From Sphingomonadaceae bacterium 3R27C6 (GTDB taxonomy: Bacteria; Pseudomonadota; Alphaproteobacteria; Sphingomonadales; Sphingomonadaceae): a DNA stretch of 40,370 bases. The position numbers and the translations under genes were made by a program. Below, one piece after another: positions 33,313-40,370 of this stretch; positions within the stretch are counted from its first letter, which is position 1, and each line of letters opens with the position of its first letter. The stretch is taken from positions 1-40,370 of the forward strand of contig SCNS01000030.1 in assembly GCA_005503215.1 (NCBI GenBank). Reading direction: 5' to 3'. Under the pieces are notes generated by a model. That model saw only the letters and a program-made list of their open reading frames with translations, was not told where the DNA came from and did not search any database.

Positions 33313-34314
33313 TCACCCCACGCGGAGCACGATCTTCCCCACATGCTCGCCCGCCTGCATCCGCGCATGCGCCGCAGCGGCTTCGGCGAGCGGGAAGGCT
33401 TGATCCATCGCTGGCTTCCACCCGCCTTCGGCGAGCCGCTGCCAGAGCGTGCCATGGATTTCGTCCGCCAGCGCCGCCTTGAAATCGGCGCTGCGCGCGC
33501 GCAGCGTCGAGCCGGTCAGCGTCAGCCGGCGGCGCATGACGTCGGCGATGTCGAATTCGACCTTCGCGCCGCGCTGGAACGCGATGGTGACATGGCGCCC
33601 GTCCTCGGCGAGGCAGGCGAGGTTGCGCGGCAGATAGTCGCCGCCGACCATGTCAAGCACGACATTGACACCCTTGCCGCCGGTGAAGCTCTTCACCGCC
33701 TCGACATAATCCTCGGACGAATAATCGACCGCGAGGTCCGCGCCGAGCGCGGTCGCGGCGGCGCATTTTTCGGCGCTCCCGCACGTCACGATGATCTTGA
33801 TGTCGAACAGCTTGCAAAGCCCGATCGCGGTCGTCCCGATGCCGCTGGTGCCGCCGTGGACGAGCACGGTCTCACCGTCGCGCACATAGCCGCGCTCGAA
33901 CAGATTGTGCCACACGGTGAAGACCGTCTCGGGCAGCGCCGCCGCCTCTTCCATTGAAAAGCCCTTCGGCACCGGCAGGCAGCTTCCGGCAGGCGCGATG
34001 CAATATTCGGCATAGCCGCCGCCCGCGACGAGCGCGCACACCGCCTGCCCCAGAAGCTCGGAATCGCCTCCCGGGCCAACCGCGACGATCGTGCCCGAAA
34101 TCTCGAGCCCCGGCAGGTCCGACGCGCCCGGCGGCGGCGGGTAAAAGCCCATGCGCTGGAGTACGTCGGGACGGTTCACCCCCGCGGCGGCGACGCGGAT
34201 CAGCACCTCGCCCGGTCCGGGCTGCGGCACCGGGCGCGTCGTCGGCTGCAACACCTCGGGCCCGCCCGGCGCACTGATGGCGATGGCGGTCATCTCTACT
34301 GGCACGCTGGTCAC
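33313..34314 (-). CDS. NAD(P)H-quinone oxidoreductase (zeta-crystallin/PIG3-like)
   Basis: The 333-residue medium-chain dehydrogenase/reductase has MTAIAISAPGGPEVLQPTTR, VAAAGVNRPDVLQRMGFYPP, LPGLEISGTIVAVGPG, the NADPH site VHGGTSGIGTTAIGLCKLF (AxxGxxG type) and a C-terminal AHARMQAGEHVGKIVL. No catalytic or structural zinc cysteines are present, as usual for this branch. It reduces quinones by NADPH. A GTG start at 34314 has GGGGGAA upstream and matches homologues with a short N-terminal extension; the ATG at 34293 is the alternative. Confidence 0.92.
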   Translation of the reverse strand: MTSVPVEMTAIAISAPGGPEVLQPTTRPVPQPGPGEVLIRVAAAGVNRPDVLQRMGFYPPPPGASDLPGLEISGTIVAVGPGGDSELLGQAVCALVAGGGYAEYCIAPAGSCLPVPKGFSMEEAAALPETVFTVWHNLFERGYVRDGETVLVHGGTSGIGTTAIGLCKLFDIKIIVTCGSAEKCAAATALGADLAVDYSSEDYVEAVKSFTGGKGVNVVLDMVGGDYLPRNLACLAEDGRHVTIAFQRGAKVEFDIADVMRRRLTLTGSTLRARSADFKAALADEIHGTLWQRLAEGGWKPAMDQAFPLAEAAAAHARMQAGEHVGKIVLRVG

Positions 34315-34432
34315 GCTGCTAATTCCCCCACTGGTCGTTCGTCCCCTACCCCCTGCCTCGCCTTATTGACAGAGCCGCGACACGGGTCAACAGTCGCGCG
34401 CCTTTTAACCTTAGGGACCAGGAGGATGCGCC

Positions 34433-34630
34433 ATGGACGATGACGACCTTCCCCGCCGCCGCGACGATGTGTTGACGGCGCTGATCAAGCAGCCGCTCGA
34501 CCCGCTGTCGGTCGACGAATTGGGCGAACGTATCGAAATCCTCGAAGCCGAGATCGAGCGCGTCAAGGCGCACCGCAGCGCCGCAACGAGCCAGAAAGCG
34601 GCGGCCGAGGCGCTGTTCAGGAAGGGCTAG
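34433..34630 (+). CDS. DUF1192 small protein
   Basis: The 65-residue protein starts MDDDDLPRRRDDVLTALIKQ and contains LDPLSVDELGERIEILEAEI, a helical/coiled-coil core that defines DUF1192, a conserved alphaproteobacterial family without known function. AGGAGG lies 7 nt before the ATG. The stop abuts that of the convergent HerA-like ATPase gene at 34631. Confidence 0.88.
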   Translation: MDDDDLPRRRDDVLTALIKQPLDPLSVDELGERIEILEAEIERVKAHRSAATSQKAAAEALFRKG

Positions 34631-36103
34631 CTATTCGGCCTCGGTGCTGAGCCCGAGCTCGGGGATGCCGATCGAGCGGCGGCCGCCAAAATCGGCGCGC
34701 ACGACGATCACGCCCTGCTTTTCCATATATTCGACGAGGCGGCGGATGCGACCCGGCGAGCGGCTGCCATAAGCGCGGCCGAGAATGTCGTCGTCGGGGC
34801 AGGGTTCGCCGTCCATCGCAGCGCGCGCGATCTGCAGGAAGGGCGCGAACATGTCGTGCGGCAGCCGATCGGCGACGGCAAGCATTTCGCGCCAGCGCGG
34901 CTCGGACGGATCGAACACGCCGCCCTTCGCCAGCGCGAAGCGGCGGCGGAAGGCCGCGAGGTCGAGCGGCACCTTCTTCAGCTTCTGCATCCGGCAGCGC
35001 ACCGAAAAATCCTGATAGAGATAGGCTTCGGGCTGGAAGGCGCTGTCGGGGTCGGACAACATCTCTTCGAGCATCGCGATCACCACCGCGTCGCTGTGCC
35101 CGGCTTCCTCGGCCGCCTCGACGATGTCGAATACCGGCGGGGCGTCCAGATCTTCGTGGAGCCCCTCGCTCGCCGCGATCCGCTCCAACAGCTCGCTCGC
35201 GGCGACGGGTTCGGGCTCGGGCGCGAAGACGCGCGGCGCCACCGGCGCCTCCATCTCGGTGAACAGCATCGAACGCATATCCTCGCCGCCCGCCGACGGC
35301 AGCGGCATCAGGCTGTGCGTCCCCATCCGCGTCGCGGTCTGCGTCGACCCGATGCGCACCGACAGCGGCCGCCGCGAGATCGCGGGGCCAAGCCCGAGGA
35401 AATGCCCGCGCTCGAGGTCGCGGATCGCCTCGGCCTGCCGCCGCTCCATGCCGAGCAGGTCGGCGGCGCGCGCCATGTCGATGTCGAGGAAGGTGCGCCC
35501 CATCAGGAAATTGCTTGCCTCGGCGGCGACATTCTTGGCGAGCTTGGCGAGCCGCTGCGTCGCGATCGCGCCCGCAAGGCCGCGCTTGCGCCCGCGGCAC
35601 ATCAGGTTGGTCATCGCGCTGAGGCTCGCGCGGCGGACAGTGTCGGCGACGTCGCCCGCGACGCTCGGCGCGAACATCTGCGCTTCGTCGACCACGACCA
35701 GCGCGGGAAACCAATGCTCGCGCGGCGCATCGAACAGCGCGTTGAGGAACGCCGCGGCGCAGGTCATCTGCGCCTCGATGTCGAGCGATTCGAGGCTGAG
35801 GATGATCGACGCGCGATGCTCGCGGATGCGCGCGCCCATCGCAGCGATCTCGCGCTCGTTATAATCGCCGCCGTTGATCACGACATGGCTGTACGCATCG
35901 GCGAGCGTGACGAAATCGCCCTCGGGATCGATCACGATCTGCTGCACCAGCTCGGCGCTTTCCTCGAGGATGCGGCGCAAAAGGTGCGACTTGCCCGACC
36001 CCGAATTGCCCTGGACGAGCAGCCGCGTCGCCAGCAGTTCCTGGACGTTGATATGCACGCCCTGCCCGGTGCTGTCGGTTCCGATCTCGATGCTCGTCTT
36101 CAC
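34631..36103 (-). CDS. HerA-like (DUF87) ATPase
   Basis: The 490-residue protein has a P-loop at residues 32-39 (GNSGSGKS), IDPEGDFVTLADAY with the HerA-type DPxGD motif, and Walker B in PALVVVDEAQMF. The long C-terminal part has winged-helix-like segments (RAYGSRSPGRIRRLVEYMEK). HerA/DUF87 ATPases are hexameric DNA pumps, several linked to nucleases; none is next to this gene, so its role is open. The GTG at 36103 starts VKTSIEIGTD, the natural domain start; the reading to 36193 adds a basic tail with no Shine-Dalgarno and overlaps the next promoter region. Confidence 0.85.
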   Translation of the reverse strand: MKTSIEIGTDSTGQGVHINVQELLATRLLVQGNSGSGKSHLLRRILEESAELVQQIVIDPEGDFVTLADAYSHVVINGGDYNEREIAAMGARIREHRASIILSLESLDIEAQMTCAAAFLNALFDAPREHWFPALVVVDEAQMFAPSVAGDVADTVRRASLSAMTNLMCRGRKRGLAGAIATQRLAKLAKNVAAEASNFLMGRTFLDIDMARAADLLGMERRQAEAIRDLERGHFLGLGPAISRRPLSVRIGSTQTATRMGTHSLMPLPSAGGEDMRSMLFTEMEAPVAPRVFAPEPEPVAASELLERIAASEGLHEDLDAPPVFDIVEAAEEAGHSDAVVIAMLEEMLSDPDSAFQPEAYLYQDFSVRCRMQKLKKVPLDLAAFRRRFALAKGGVFDPSEPRWREMLAVADRLPHDMFAPFLQIARAAMDGEPCPDDDILGRAYGSRSPGRIRRLVEYMEKQGVIVVRADFGGRRSIGIPELGLSTEAE

Positions 36104-36213
36104 GGACGCCGCCCTATCGGGGCGCTTGGGCAAAGACAACCGGGCGGGTCTTCGGATCGCCCGATTTTGCCGCGCGACCTTGCCAAGCGGCACGAACGGG
36201 CCAAAAGGGCGGG

Positions 36214-36474
36214 ATGGATTTCGACGACCAGCTCCGCCGCTATTTCGGCACCGCCGACCTCGCGGCGATCCACCCCGAGGCGCACGCCGCGGGCACCGAA
36301 CGCATGCGCGTCGACTTCGGCTTAGAGACCAACCCCGGCCGCCGCTTCGCGCTCTGGGCGCTGATGTACATGCTCGGCGTCGCGCCCGACCTCGATGTGG
36401 CGTTCAAGGATGAGGGTGAACGCAACACGGCGCGCGATTTCATGGATATGGTGGATCGGGCGGGTGAGGATTGA
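36214..36474 (+). CDS. Conserved small protein, 86 residues
   Basis: The protein starts MDFDDQLRRYFGTADLAAIH and has GLETNPGRRFALWALMYMLG in the middle with an acidic C-terminus. It looks like a small helical soluble protein. I recognise no function. AAAGGGCGGG precedes the ATG. It is not ClpS, which one might expect upstream of clpA: the ClpS signatures are missing. Confidence 0.7.
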   Translation: MDFDDQLRRYFGTADLAAIHPEAHAAGTERMRVDFGLETNPGRRFALWALMYMLGVAPDLDVAFKDEGERNTARDFMDMVDRAGED

Positions 36475-36515
36475 TCCCGAATGTCAGAAAACGACCGGAT
36501 TGCGGACGTTAATCT

Positions 36516-36632
36516 CCCCTCCCGCTTGCGGGAGGGGTCGGGGGTGGGCCAGCAACGTTGCGATCAGCCCACGCCGCTGCGGCTAACGAACAAGTTCGCA
36601 AGCCTCGCTGCCCCTCCCGCAGGCGGGAGGGG
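36516..36632 (-). repeat. Intergenic repeat family B, copy 2 (inverted)
   Basis: The 117 bp unit is bounded by CCCCTCCCGC-TT-GCGGGAGGGG and CCCCTCCCGC-AG-GCGGGAGGGG. Read on the minus strand, the interior GGGGCAGCGAGGCTTGCGAA and TTAGCCGCAGCGG matches copies 1 and 3. The arms differ from copy 1 by compensatory changes that keep pairing. Confidence 0.85.
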
Positions 36633-36687
36633 GTATTCGCGTGCTACTCGAACGACCGCTTTCCACCCCAAGCCGGACCTTCCCTAT

Positions 36688-36760
36688 CGTCATCCCGGAC
36701 TTGATCCGGGATCCATGGCCGCCCTCGCATTCTGGACCCCGGATCAAGTCCGGGGTGACG
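36688..36760. repeat. Paired REP unit
   Basis: Two 28 bp halves face each other across 17 bp. The left half (36688-36715) reads CGTCA, TCCCGGA, loop CTTGA, TCCGGGA, TCCA. The right half (36733-36760), read in reverse, is CGTCA, CCCCGGA, loop CTTGA, TCCGGGG, TCCA. The only difference is one base pair, T-A against C-G, so each hairpin stays perfect. Confidence 0.9.
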
Positions 36761-36939
36761 AGGCGGATTGTAAAGCTTCCGCCAAATCCCCAACGCCCCG
36801 TTAACCACACCGCAACCCCCGTCATCGTAATTTCACAAAGCCATCCGCTTTTCCCTTGCGGTGGGGCGGCGGCATCGCCACGTTGCATTTCTAAGGGGGC
36901 CGCTCTCCCCGGCCTGGTCCCCGCAAGGAGATGAAGACC

Positions 36940-39282
36940 ATGCCGTCCTTTTCGGAAAGCCTCGAAAAGACACTACATAATGCGCTGAAGGCCGCTTCGG
37001 AGCGCCACCACGAATATGCGACGCTCGAGCATCTGCTCTATGCGCTGATCGACGACGATCATGCCGCCGAAGTGATGCGCGCGTGCGGCGTCGCGCTCGA
37101 CGACCTGCAATCGGCGGTCGTCCACTATCTCGACACCGAACTCGACAGCCTGAAGGTCGAGGGGCACAGCGACCCGTCGCCGACGAGCGGATTCCAGCGC
37201 GTCGTCCAGCGCGCGATCCTGCACGTCCAGTCGTCGGGCAAGGATGAGGTGACGGGCGCCAACGTCCTCGTCGCGCTCTTCTCCGAACGCGAAAGCTACG
37301 CGGTCTATTTCCTGCAGCAGCAGGACCTGACGCGCCTCGATGCCGTCTCCTACCTCAGCCACGGCGTCGGCAAAGGCGGCAAGCCCTCGCCGCAGGCCGA
37401 ACCCGAGGAAAAGGAAGAGGCGAAGGACAAGGACAGCGGCGGCAAATCCAAGAAGGAAACCGCGCTCGACCAGTTCACCGTCAACCTCAACGAAAAGGCC
37501 AAGGTCGGCAAGGTCGACCCGCTGATCGGCCGCAATGCCGAGGTCGACCGCACGATCCAGATCCTTTGCCGCCGCAGCAAGAACAACCCGCTCTATGTCG
37601 GTGATCCCGGCGTCGGCAAGACCGCGATCGCGGAAGGGCTCGCGCGCAAGATCATCGAGGGCGACGTGCCCGAGGTGCTGCTGCCCGCGGTCATCTATTC
37701 GCTCGACATGGGCGCGCTGCTCGCCGGCACGCGCTATCGCGGCGATTTCGAGGAGCGGCTGAAACAGGTCGTGACCGAACTCGAAGGCCTGCCGCACGCG
37801 ATCCTGTTCATCGACGAGATTCACACCGTCATCGGCGCGGGCGCGACGAGCGGCGGCGCGATGGATGCGTCGAACCTGCTCAAGCCGGCCCTTTCGGGCG
37901 GCGTGATCCGCTGCATCGGCTCGACGACGTACAAGGAGTTCCGCAACCATTTCGAAAAGGACCGCGCGCTGCTCCGCCGGTTCCAGAAGATCGACGTGAT
38001 CGAGCCGAGCCTCGAGGACACCAAGAAAATCCTCGCGGGTCTGCGCAGCGCGTTCGAGGCGCATCATCAGGTGCGTTATACGCAGGACGCGATCAACGCC
38101 GCGGTCGACCTGTCGGCGCGCTACATCAACGACCGCAAATTGCCCGACAAGGCAATCGACGTGATCGACGAGGTCGGCGCGATGCAGATGCTCGTCGCCC
38201 CGTCGAAGCGCAAGAAGACGATCACCGCCAAGGAGATCGAGGCCGTGATCGCGACGATGGCGCGCATCCCGCCCAAATCGGTGTCGAGCGACGACAAGGC
38301 GACGCTCGCCAGCCTCGAAACCGACCTCAAGCGCGTCGTCTTCGGCCAGAACACCGCGATCGAAGTGCTGTCGTCGGCGATCAAGCTCAGCCGTGCGGGC
38401 CTGCGCGATCCCGAAAAGCCGATCGGCAATTATCTGTTCAGCGGCCCGACCGGCGTCGGCAAGACCGAGGTCGCGAAGCAGCTCGCGTCGATCATGGGCA
38501 TTCCGCTCCAGCGCTTCGACATGTCCGAATATATGGAGCGCCATTCGGTCAGCCGCCTGATCGGTGCGCCTCCGGGCTATGTCGGTTATGATCAGGGCGG
38601 TCTGCTCACCGATGCGATCGACCAGAACCCGCATTGCGTGCTGCTGCTCGACGAGATCGAAAAGGCGCATCCCGACCTGTTCAACATCTTGTTGCAGGTG
38701 ATGGACCATGGCCGCCTGACCGATCATCACGGCAAGACGGTCGACTTCCGCAACGTCATCCTGATCATGACAACCAACGCGGGCGCGAGCGACATGGCGC
38801 GCGAAGGCATCGGCTTCGGCGCGTTCACACGCGAGGATGTGCAGGAGGAAGCGGTGAAGAATCTCTTCACCCCCGAATTCCGCAACCGCCTCGATGCGAT
38901 CGTACCGTTCGGCTATCTGCCGCCCGAAGTCGTCGCACGTGTGGTCGACAAGTTCATCCTCGAACTCGAACTGCAGCTCGCCGACCGCAACGTCCATATC
39001 CAGCTCGACGATGCGGCGCGCGAATGGCTGACCGGCAAGGGCTATGACAAGCTCTATGGCGCGCGTCCGATGGGCCGCCTGATCCAGGAAAAGATCAAGC
39101 AGCCGCTCGCCGAGGAACTGCTGTTCGGCAAGCTCGTCCACGGCGGCGAGGTCAAGGTGAAGATGAAGACCGGCGACGACGCGCATGTCGGCAACCCGCT
39201 GGCCTTCGAAATCACCCCTGCCCCGCCCAAGGGGAGCAAGGGCAAGCCGAAAGCCGACAAGGCGAAGAAGGCGGCGGAGTAA
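36940..39282 (+). CDS. clpA: ATP-dependent Clp protease ATP-binding subunit ClpA
   Basis: The 780-residue protein has the N-domain (about 1-145, starting MPSFSESLEKTLHNALKAAS), an acidic/Lys linker (KEEAKDKDSGGKSKKE, about 160-180), AAA1 with Walker A GDPGVGKTA (about 221) and Walker B LFIDEIHT, and AAA2 with GPTGVGKTE (about 502) and LLLDEIEKAHPD. It unfolds proteins for ClpP. The start at 36940 is chosen because AAGGAG ends 9 nt upstream; the ATG at 36931 touches that site. The usual neighbour clpS is absent here. Confidence 0.97.
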   Translation: MPSFSESLEKTLHNALKAASERHHEYATLEHLLYALIDDDHAAEVMRACGVALDDLQSAVVHYLDTELDSLKVEGHSDPSPTSGFQRVVQRAILHVQSSGKDEVTGANVLVALFSERESYAVYFLQQQDLTRLDAVSYLSHGVGKGGKPSPQAEPEEKEEAKDKDSGGKSKKETALDQFTVNLNEKAKVGKVDPLIGRNAEVDRTIQILCRRSKNNPLYVGDPGVGKTAIAEGLARKIIEGDVPEVLLPAVIYSLDMGALLAGTRYRGDFEERLKQVVTELEGLPHAILFIDEIHTVIGAGATSGGAMDASNLLKPALSGGVIRCIGSTTYKEFRNHFEKDRALLRRFQKIDVIEPSLEDTKKILAGLRSAFEAHHQVRYTQDAINAAVDLSARYINDRKLPDKAIDVIDEVGAMQMLVAPSKRKKTITAKEIEAVIATMARIPPKSVSSDDKATLASLETDLKRVVFGQNTAIEVLSSAIKLSRAGLRDPEKPIGNYLFSGPTGVGKTEVAKQLASIMGIPLQRFDMSEYMERHSVSRLIGAPPGYVGYDQGGLLTDAIDQNPHCVLLLDEIEKAHPDLFNILLQVMDHGRLTDHHGKTVDFRNVILIMTTNAGASDMAREGIGFGAFTREDVQEEAVKNLFTPEFRNRLDAIVPFGYLPPEVVARVVDKFILELELQLADRNVHIQLDDAAREWLTGKGYDKLYGARPMGRLIQEKIKQPLAEELLFGKLVHGGEVKVKMKTGDDAHVGNPLAFEITPAPPKGSKGKPKADKAKKAAE

Positions 39283-39288
39283 CAAGCT

Positions 39289-39403
39289 CCCCTCCCGTTT
39301 ACGGGAGGGGCAGCGAGACTCGCGGGCTTGCCCGCTAGTCGCAGCGGGGTGGGCCCGGCAACGGCGCATGCCCACCCCAAACCCCTCCCGCAAGCGGGAG
39401 GGG
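39289..39403 (+). repeat. Intergenic repeat family B, copy 3
   Basis: The 115 bp unit starts 6 bp after the clpA stop. Ends are CCCCTCCCGT-TT-ACGGGAGGGG and CCCCTCCCGC-AA-GCGGGAGGGG; the left arm has the compensatory C-G to T-A change against the right arm. The interior has CAGCGAGACTCGCGGGCTTG and CTAGTCGCAGCGGGGTGGG. It may also terminate clpA transcription. Confidence 0.85.
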
Positions 39404-39449
39404 CTTACTGCCCTCGCAATCCGGCGTCATATCGCCTATATCAAATTCC

Positions 39450-40289
39450 ATGTACGACTATGTCTCCGTAACTGCCGACGAAGCATCGGCCCCCGCCCGC
39501 GTGCGCGACGGCACGATCAAGCTCCACGACGACGCGGGCTTTGCCGGCATGCGCAAGGCGGGCCGGCTGTCGGCCGAAATCCTCGACGCGCTCGTTCCCT
39601 TCGTCCAGCCCGGCGTGACCACCGCCGCGATCGACGACCTCGTCCGCACGATGATGCTCGACGGCGGCGGCATCCCCGCGACGCTCGGCTATCGCGGCTT
39701 CACGCACAGCTGCTGCACCAGCATCAACCATGTTGTCTGCCACGGCATTCCCGACGACAAGCCGGTGCGCGAGGGCGACATCGTCAATATCGACGTTACC
39801 AGCATCGTCGACGGCTGGCACGGCGACACCAGCCGCATGTATCTGGTCGGCGACGTGCCAATCAAGGCGAAGCGCCTCGTCGAGATCACCTATGAATGCC
39901 TGATGCTCGGCATCGAGCAAGCGAAGCCCGGCAACCGCATGGGCGACGTCGCGCACGCGATCCAGACCCACGCCGAGAAACATCGCTATTCGGTCGTCCG
40001 CGATTTCTGCGGCCACGGCCTCGGCCAGATGTTCCACGACGCGCCTGAGGTCGTCCACGCCGGACGCCCCGGCACCGGACCCGAACTTCGCCCCGGCATG
40101 TTCTTCACGATCGAGCCGATGATCAACACCGGCAAATATGCGGTGAAGATGCTCGCCGACGGCTGGACCGCGGTGACGCGCGACCGCAGCCTCTCGGCGC
40201 AGTTCGAACACAGCATCGGAATTACCGAGTCAGGCTGCGAGATTTTCACCGCCAGCCCCAAGGGGCTGAACGCCCCGCCTTGGGCATAA
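39450..40289 (+). CDS. map: Methionine aminopeptidase, type I
   Basis: The 279-residue protein removes the initiator Met. The metal ligands are visible: Asp in DIVNIDVTSI and DTSRMYLVG, His in FCGHGLGQMFHD, Glu in FFTIEPMIN and QFEHSIGITE. HGIPDDKPVREGD is the type I signature. The N-terminus has about 25 residues before the core (MYDYVSVTADEASAPARVRD), a little longer than E. coli MAP. The gene ends in TAA followed 19 bp later by a strong hairpin. Confidence 0.96.
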   Translation: MYDYVSVTADEASAPARVRDGTIKLHDDAGFAGMRKAGRLSAEILDALVPFVQPGVTTAAIDDLVRTMMLDGGGIPATLGYRGFTHSCCTSINHVVCHGIPDDKPVREGDIVNIDVTSIVDGWHGDTSRMYLVGDVPIKAKRLVEITYECLMLGIEQAKPGNRMGDVAHAIQTHAEKHRYSVVRDFCGHGLGQMFHDAPEVVHAGRPGTGPELRPGMFFTIEPMINTGKYAVKMLADGWTAVTRDRSLSAQFEHSIGITESGCEIFTASPKGLNAPPWA

Positions 40290-40308
40290 GCGAGAAGTGA
40301 CGCCTTAA

Positions 40309-40336
40309 CTGTTCCCCGGCGAAGGCCGGGGAACAG
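40309..40336 (+). repeat. REP-like hairpin after map
   Basis: CTGTTCCCCGGC (40309-40320), loop GAAG, GCCGGGGAACAG (40325-40336) is a perfect 12 bp stem. The loop GAAG and the C/G-rich stem resemble the hairpins flanking the GIY-YIG gene, but the CGTCA and TCCA ends are missing. It may double as the map terminator, though no T-run follows. The last 34 bp of the window show nothing recognisable. Confidence 0.7.
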
Positions 40337-40370
40337 GCGGTGCGTCACGCGCGCCCCTCCCCACCCCCAC

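Larger units (their letters stand above)
36475..36939. other. Gene-free stretch with two repeat units
   Basis: These 465 bp carry a family B repeat (36516-36632, inverted) and a paired REP unit (36688-36760), separated by about 55 bp. The last 170 bp before clpA are pyrimidine-rich in parts and should contain the clpA promoter, but I see no clear -35/-10 pair. No conserved small ORF is visible on either strand. Confidence 0.8.

Noticed and set aside
36516..36760. Clustered palindromic repeats as a CRISPR array
   Set aside because: Only two different units, no regular spacers and no cas genes; they are two intergenic repeat families.
36973..39393. An 806-codon open frame on the minus strand
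   Set aside because: It mirrors clpA codon by codon, and the clpA protein is certain.

Overview
The window reads as a chromosomal segment of a high-GC alphaproteobacterium, most likely a sphingomonad (Sphingopyxis/Sphingomonas type). This is inferred from protein style and gene content: DUF1013/TrcR, DUF1192, an HxlR regulator, ETF next to SucC, ClpA and type I MetAP. It also fits the many short palindromic repeats between genes. No rRNA, tRNA, CRISPR array, prophage or classical IS transposase was recognised. Almost all of the sequence is dense housekeeping and accessory metabolism, with about 42 protein genes and only one gene-free stretch above 300 bp (36475-36939).

Layout. 1-7.3 kb, minus strand: the start of a phosphotransferase-family kinase, a JmjC-like cupin, a secreted serine hydrolase, a DUF389 membrane protein, etfA/etfB and sucC. 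etfB has a promoter-like sequence with an embedded ACGT-centred palindrome. 7.5-11.1 kb: an M23-like peptidase, a small lipoprotein, a class A beta-lactamase-like lipoprotein, and a secreted MsrA coupled to a 35-residue membrane peptide. 11.3-15.1 kb, minus strand: aspartate-type aminotransferase, a PabB-PabC fusion and a small secreted protein. 15.2-18.6 kb: a fatty acyl-CoA ligase, then a 372 bp unit made of one GIY-YIG ORF between 31 bp perfect inverted repeats, then an OYE-like oxidoreductase. 18.7-24.3 kb, plus strand: MerC-like protein, Zur, membrane proteins, class I fumarase and a Tat-exported M20-like protein. 24.3-25.8 kb: an HxlR regulator divergent from YCII and VOC genes, with two copies of one palindromic operator between them. 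25.8-30.1 kb: DUF481 outer-membrane protein, a small membrane protein, and the trcR-MBL-TraB/GumN operon. 30.2-36.5 kb: LysR divergent from a flavodoxin-fold reductase, GST, lipoprotein, quinone oxidoreductase, DUF1192, HerA-like ATPase and a small protein. 36.9-40.3 kb: clpA and map.

Functional themes are electron flow from acyl-CoA oxidation (fadD, etfAB, sucC, fumarase), redox and electrophile defence (MsrA, GST, QOR, azoreductase-like, OYE), and zinc control (Zur with a possible site before merC).

The most unusual structure is a repeat system. Five hairpin units of REP type occur. Four of them (two flanking the GIY-YIG gene, two paired at 36688-36760) share one architecture: CGTCA, a 7 bp stem, a 4-5 nt loop, then TCCA, although their stems differ in sequence. 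A second family of about 115-150 bp, with hairpins at both ends, is present three times between genes. The GIY-YIG unit looks like a minimal element in which a nuclease gene sits between two inverted REPs; its mobility is inference.
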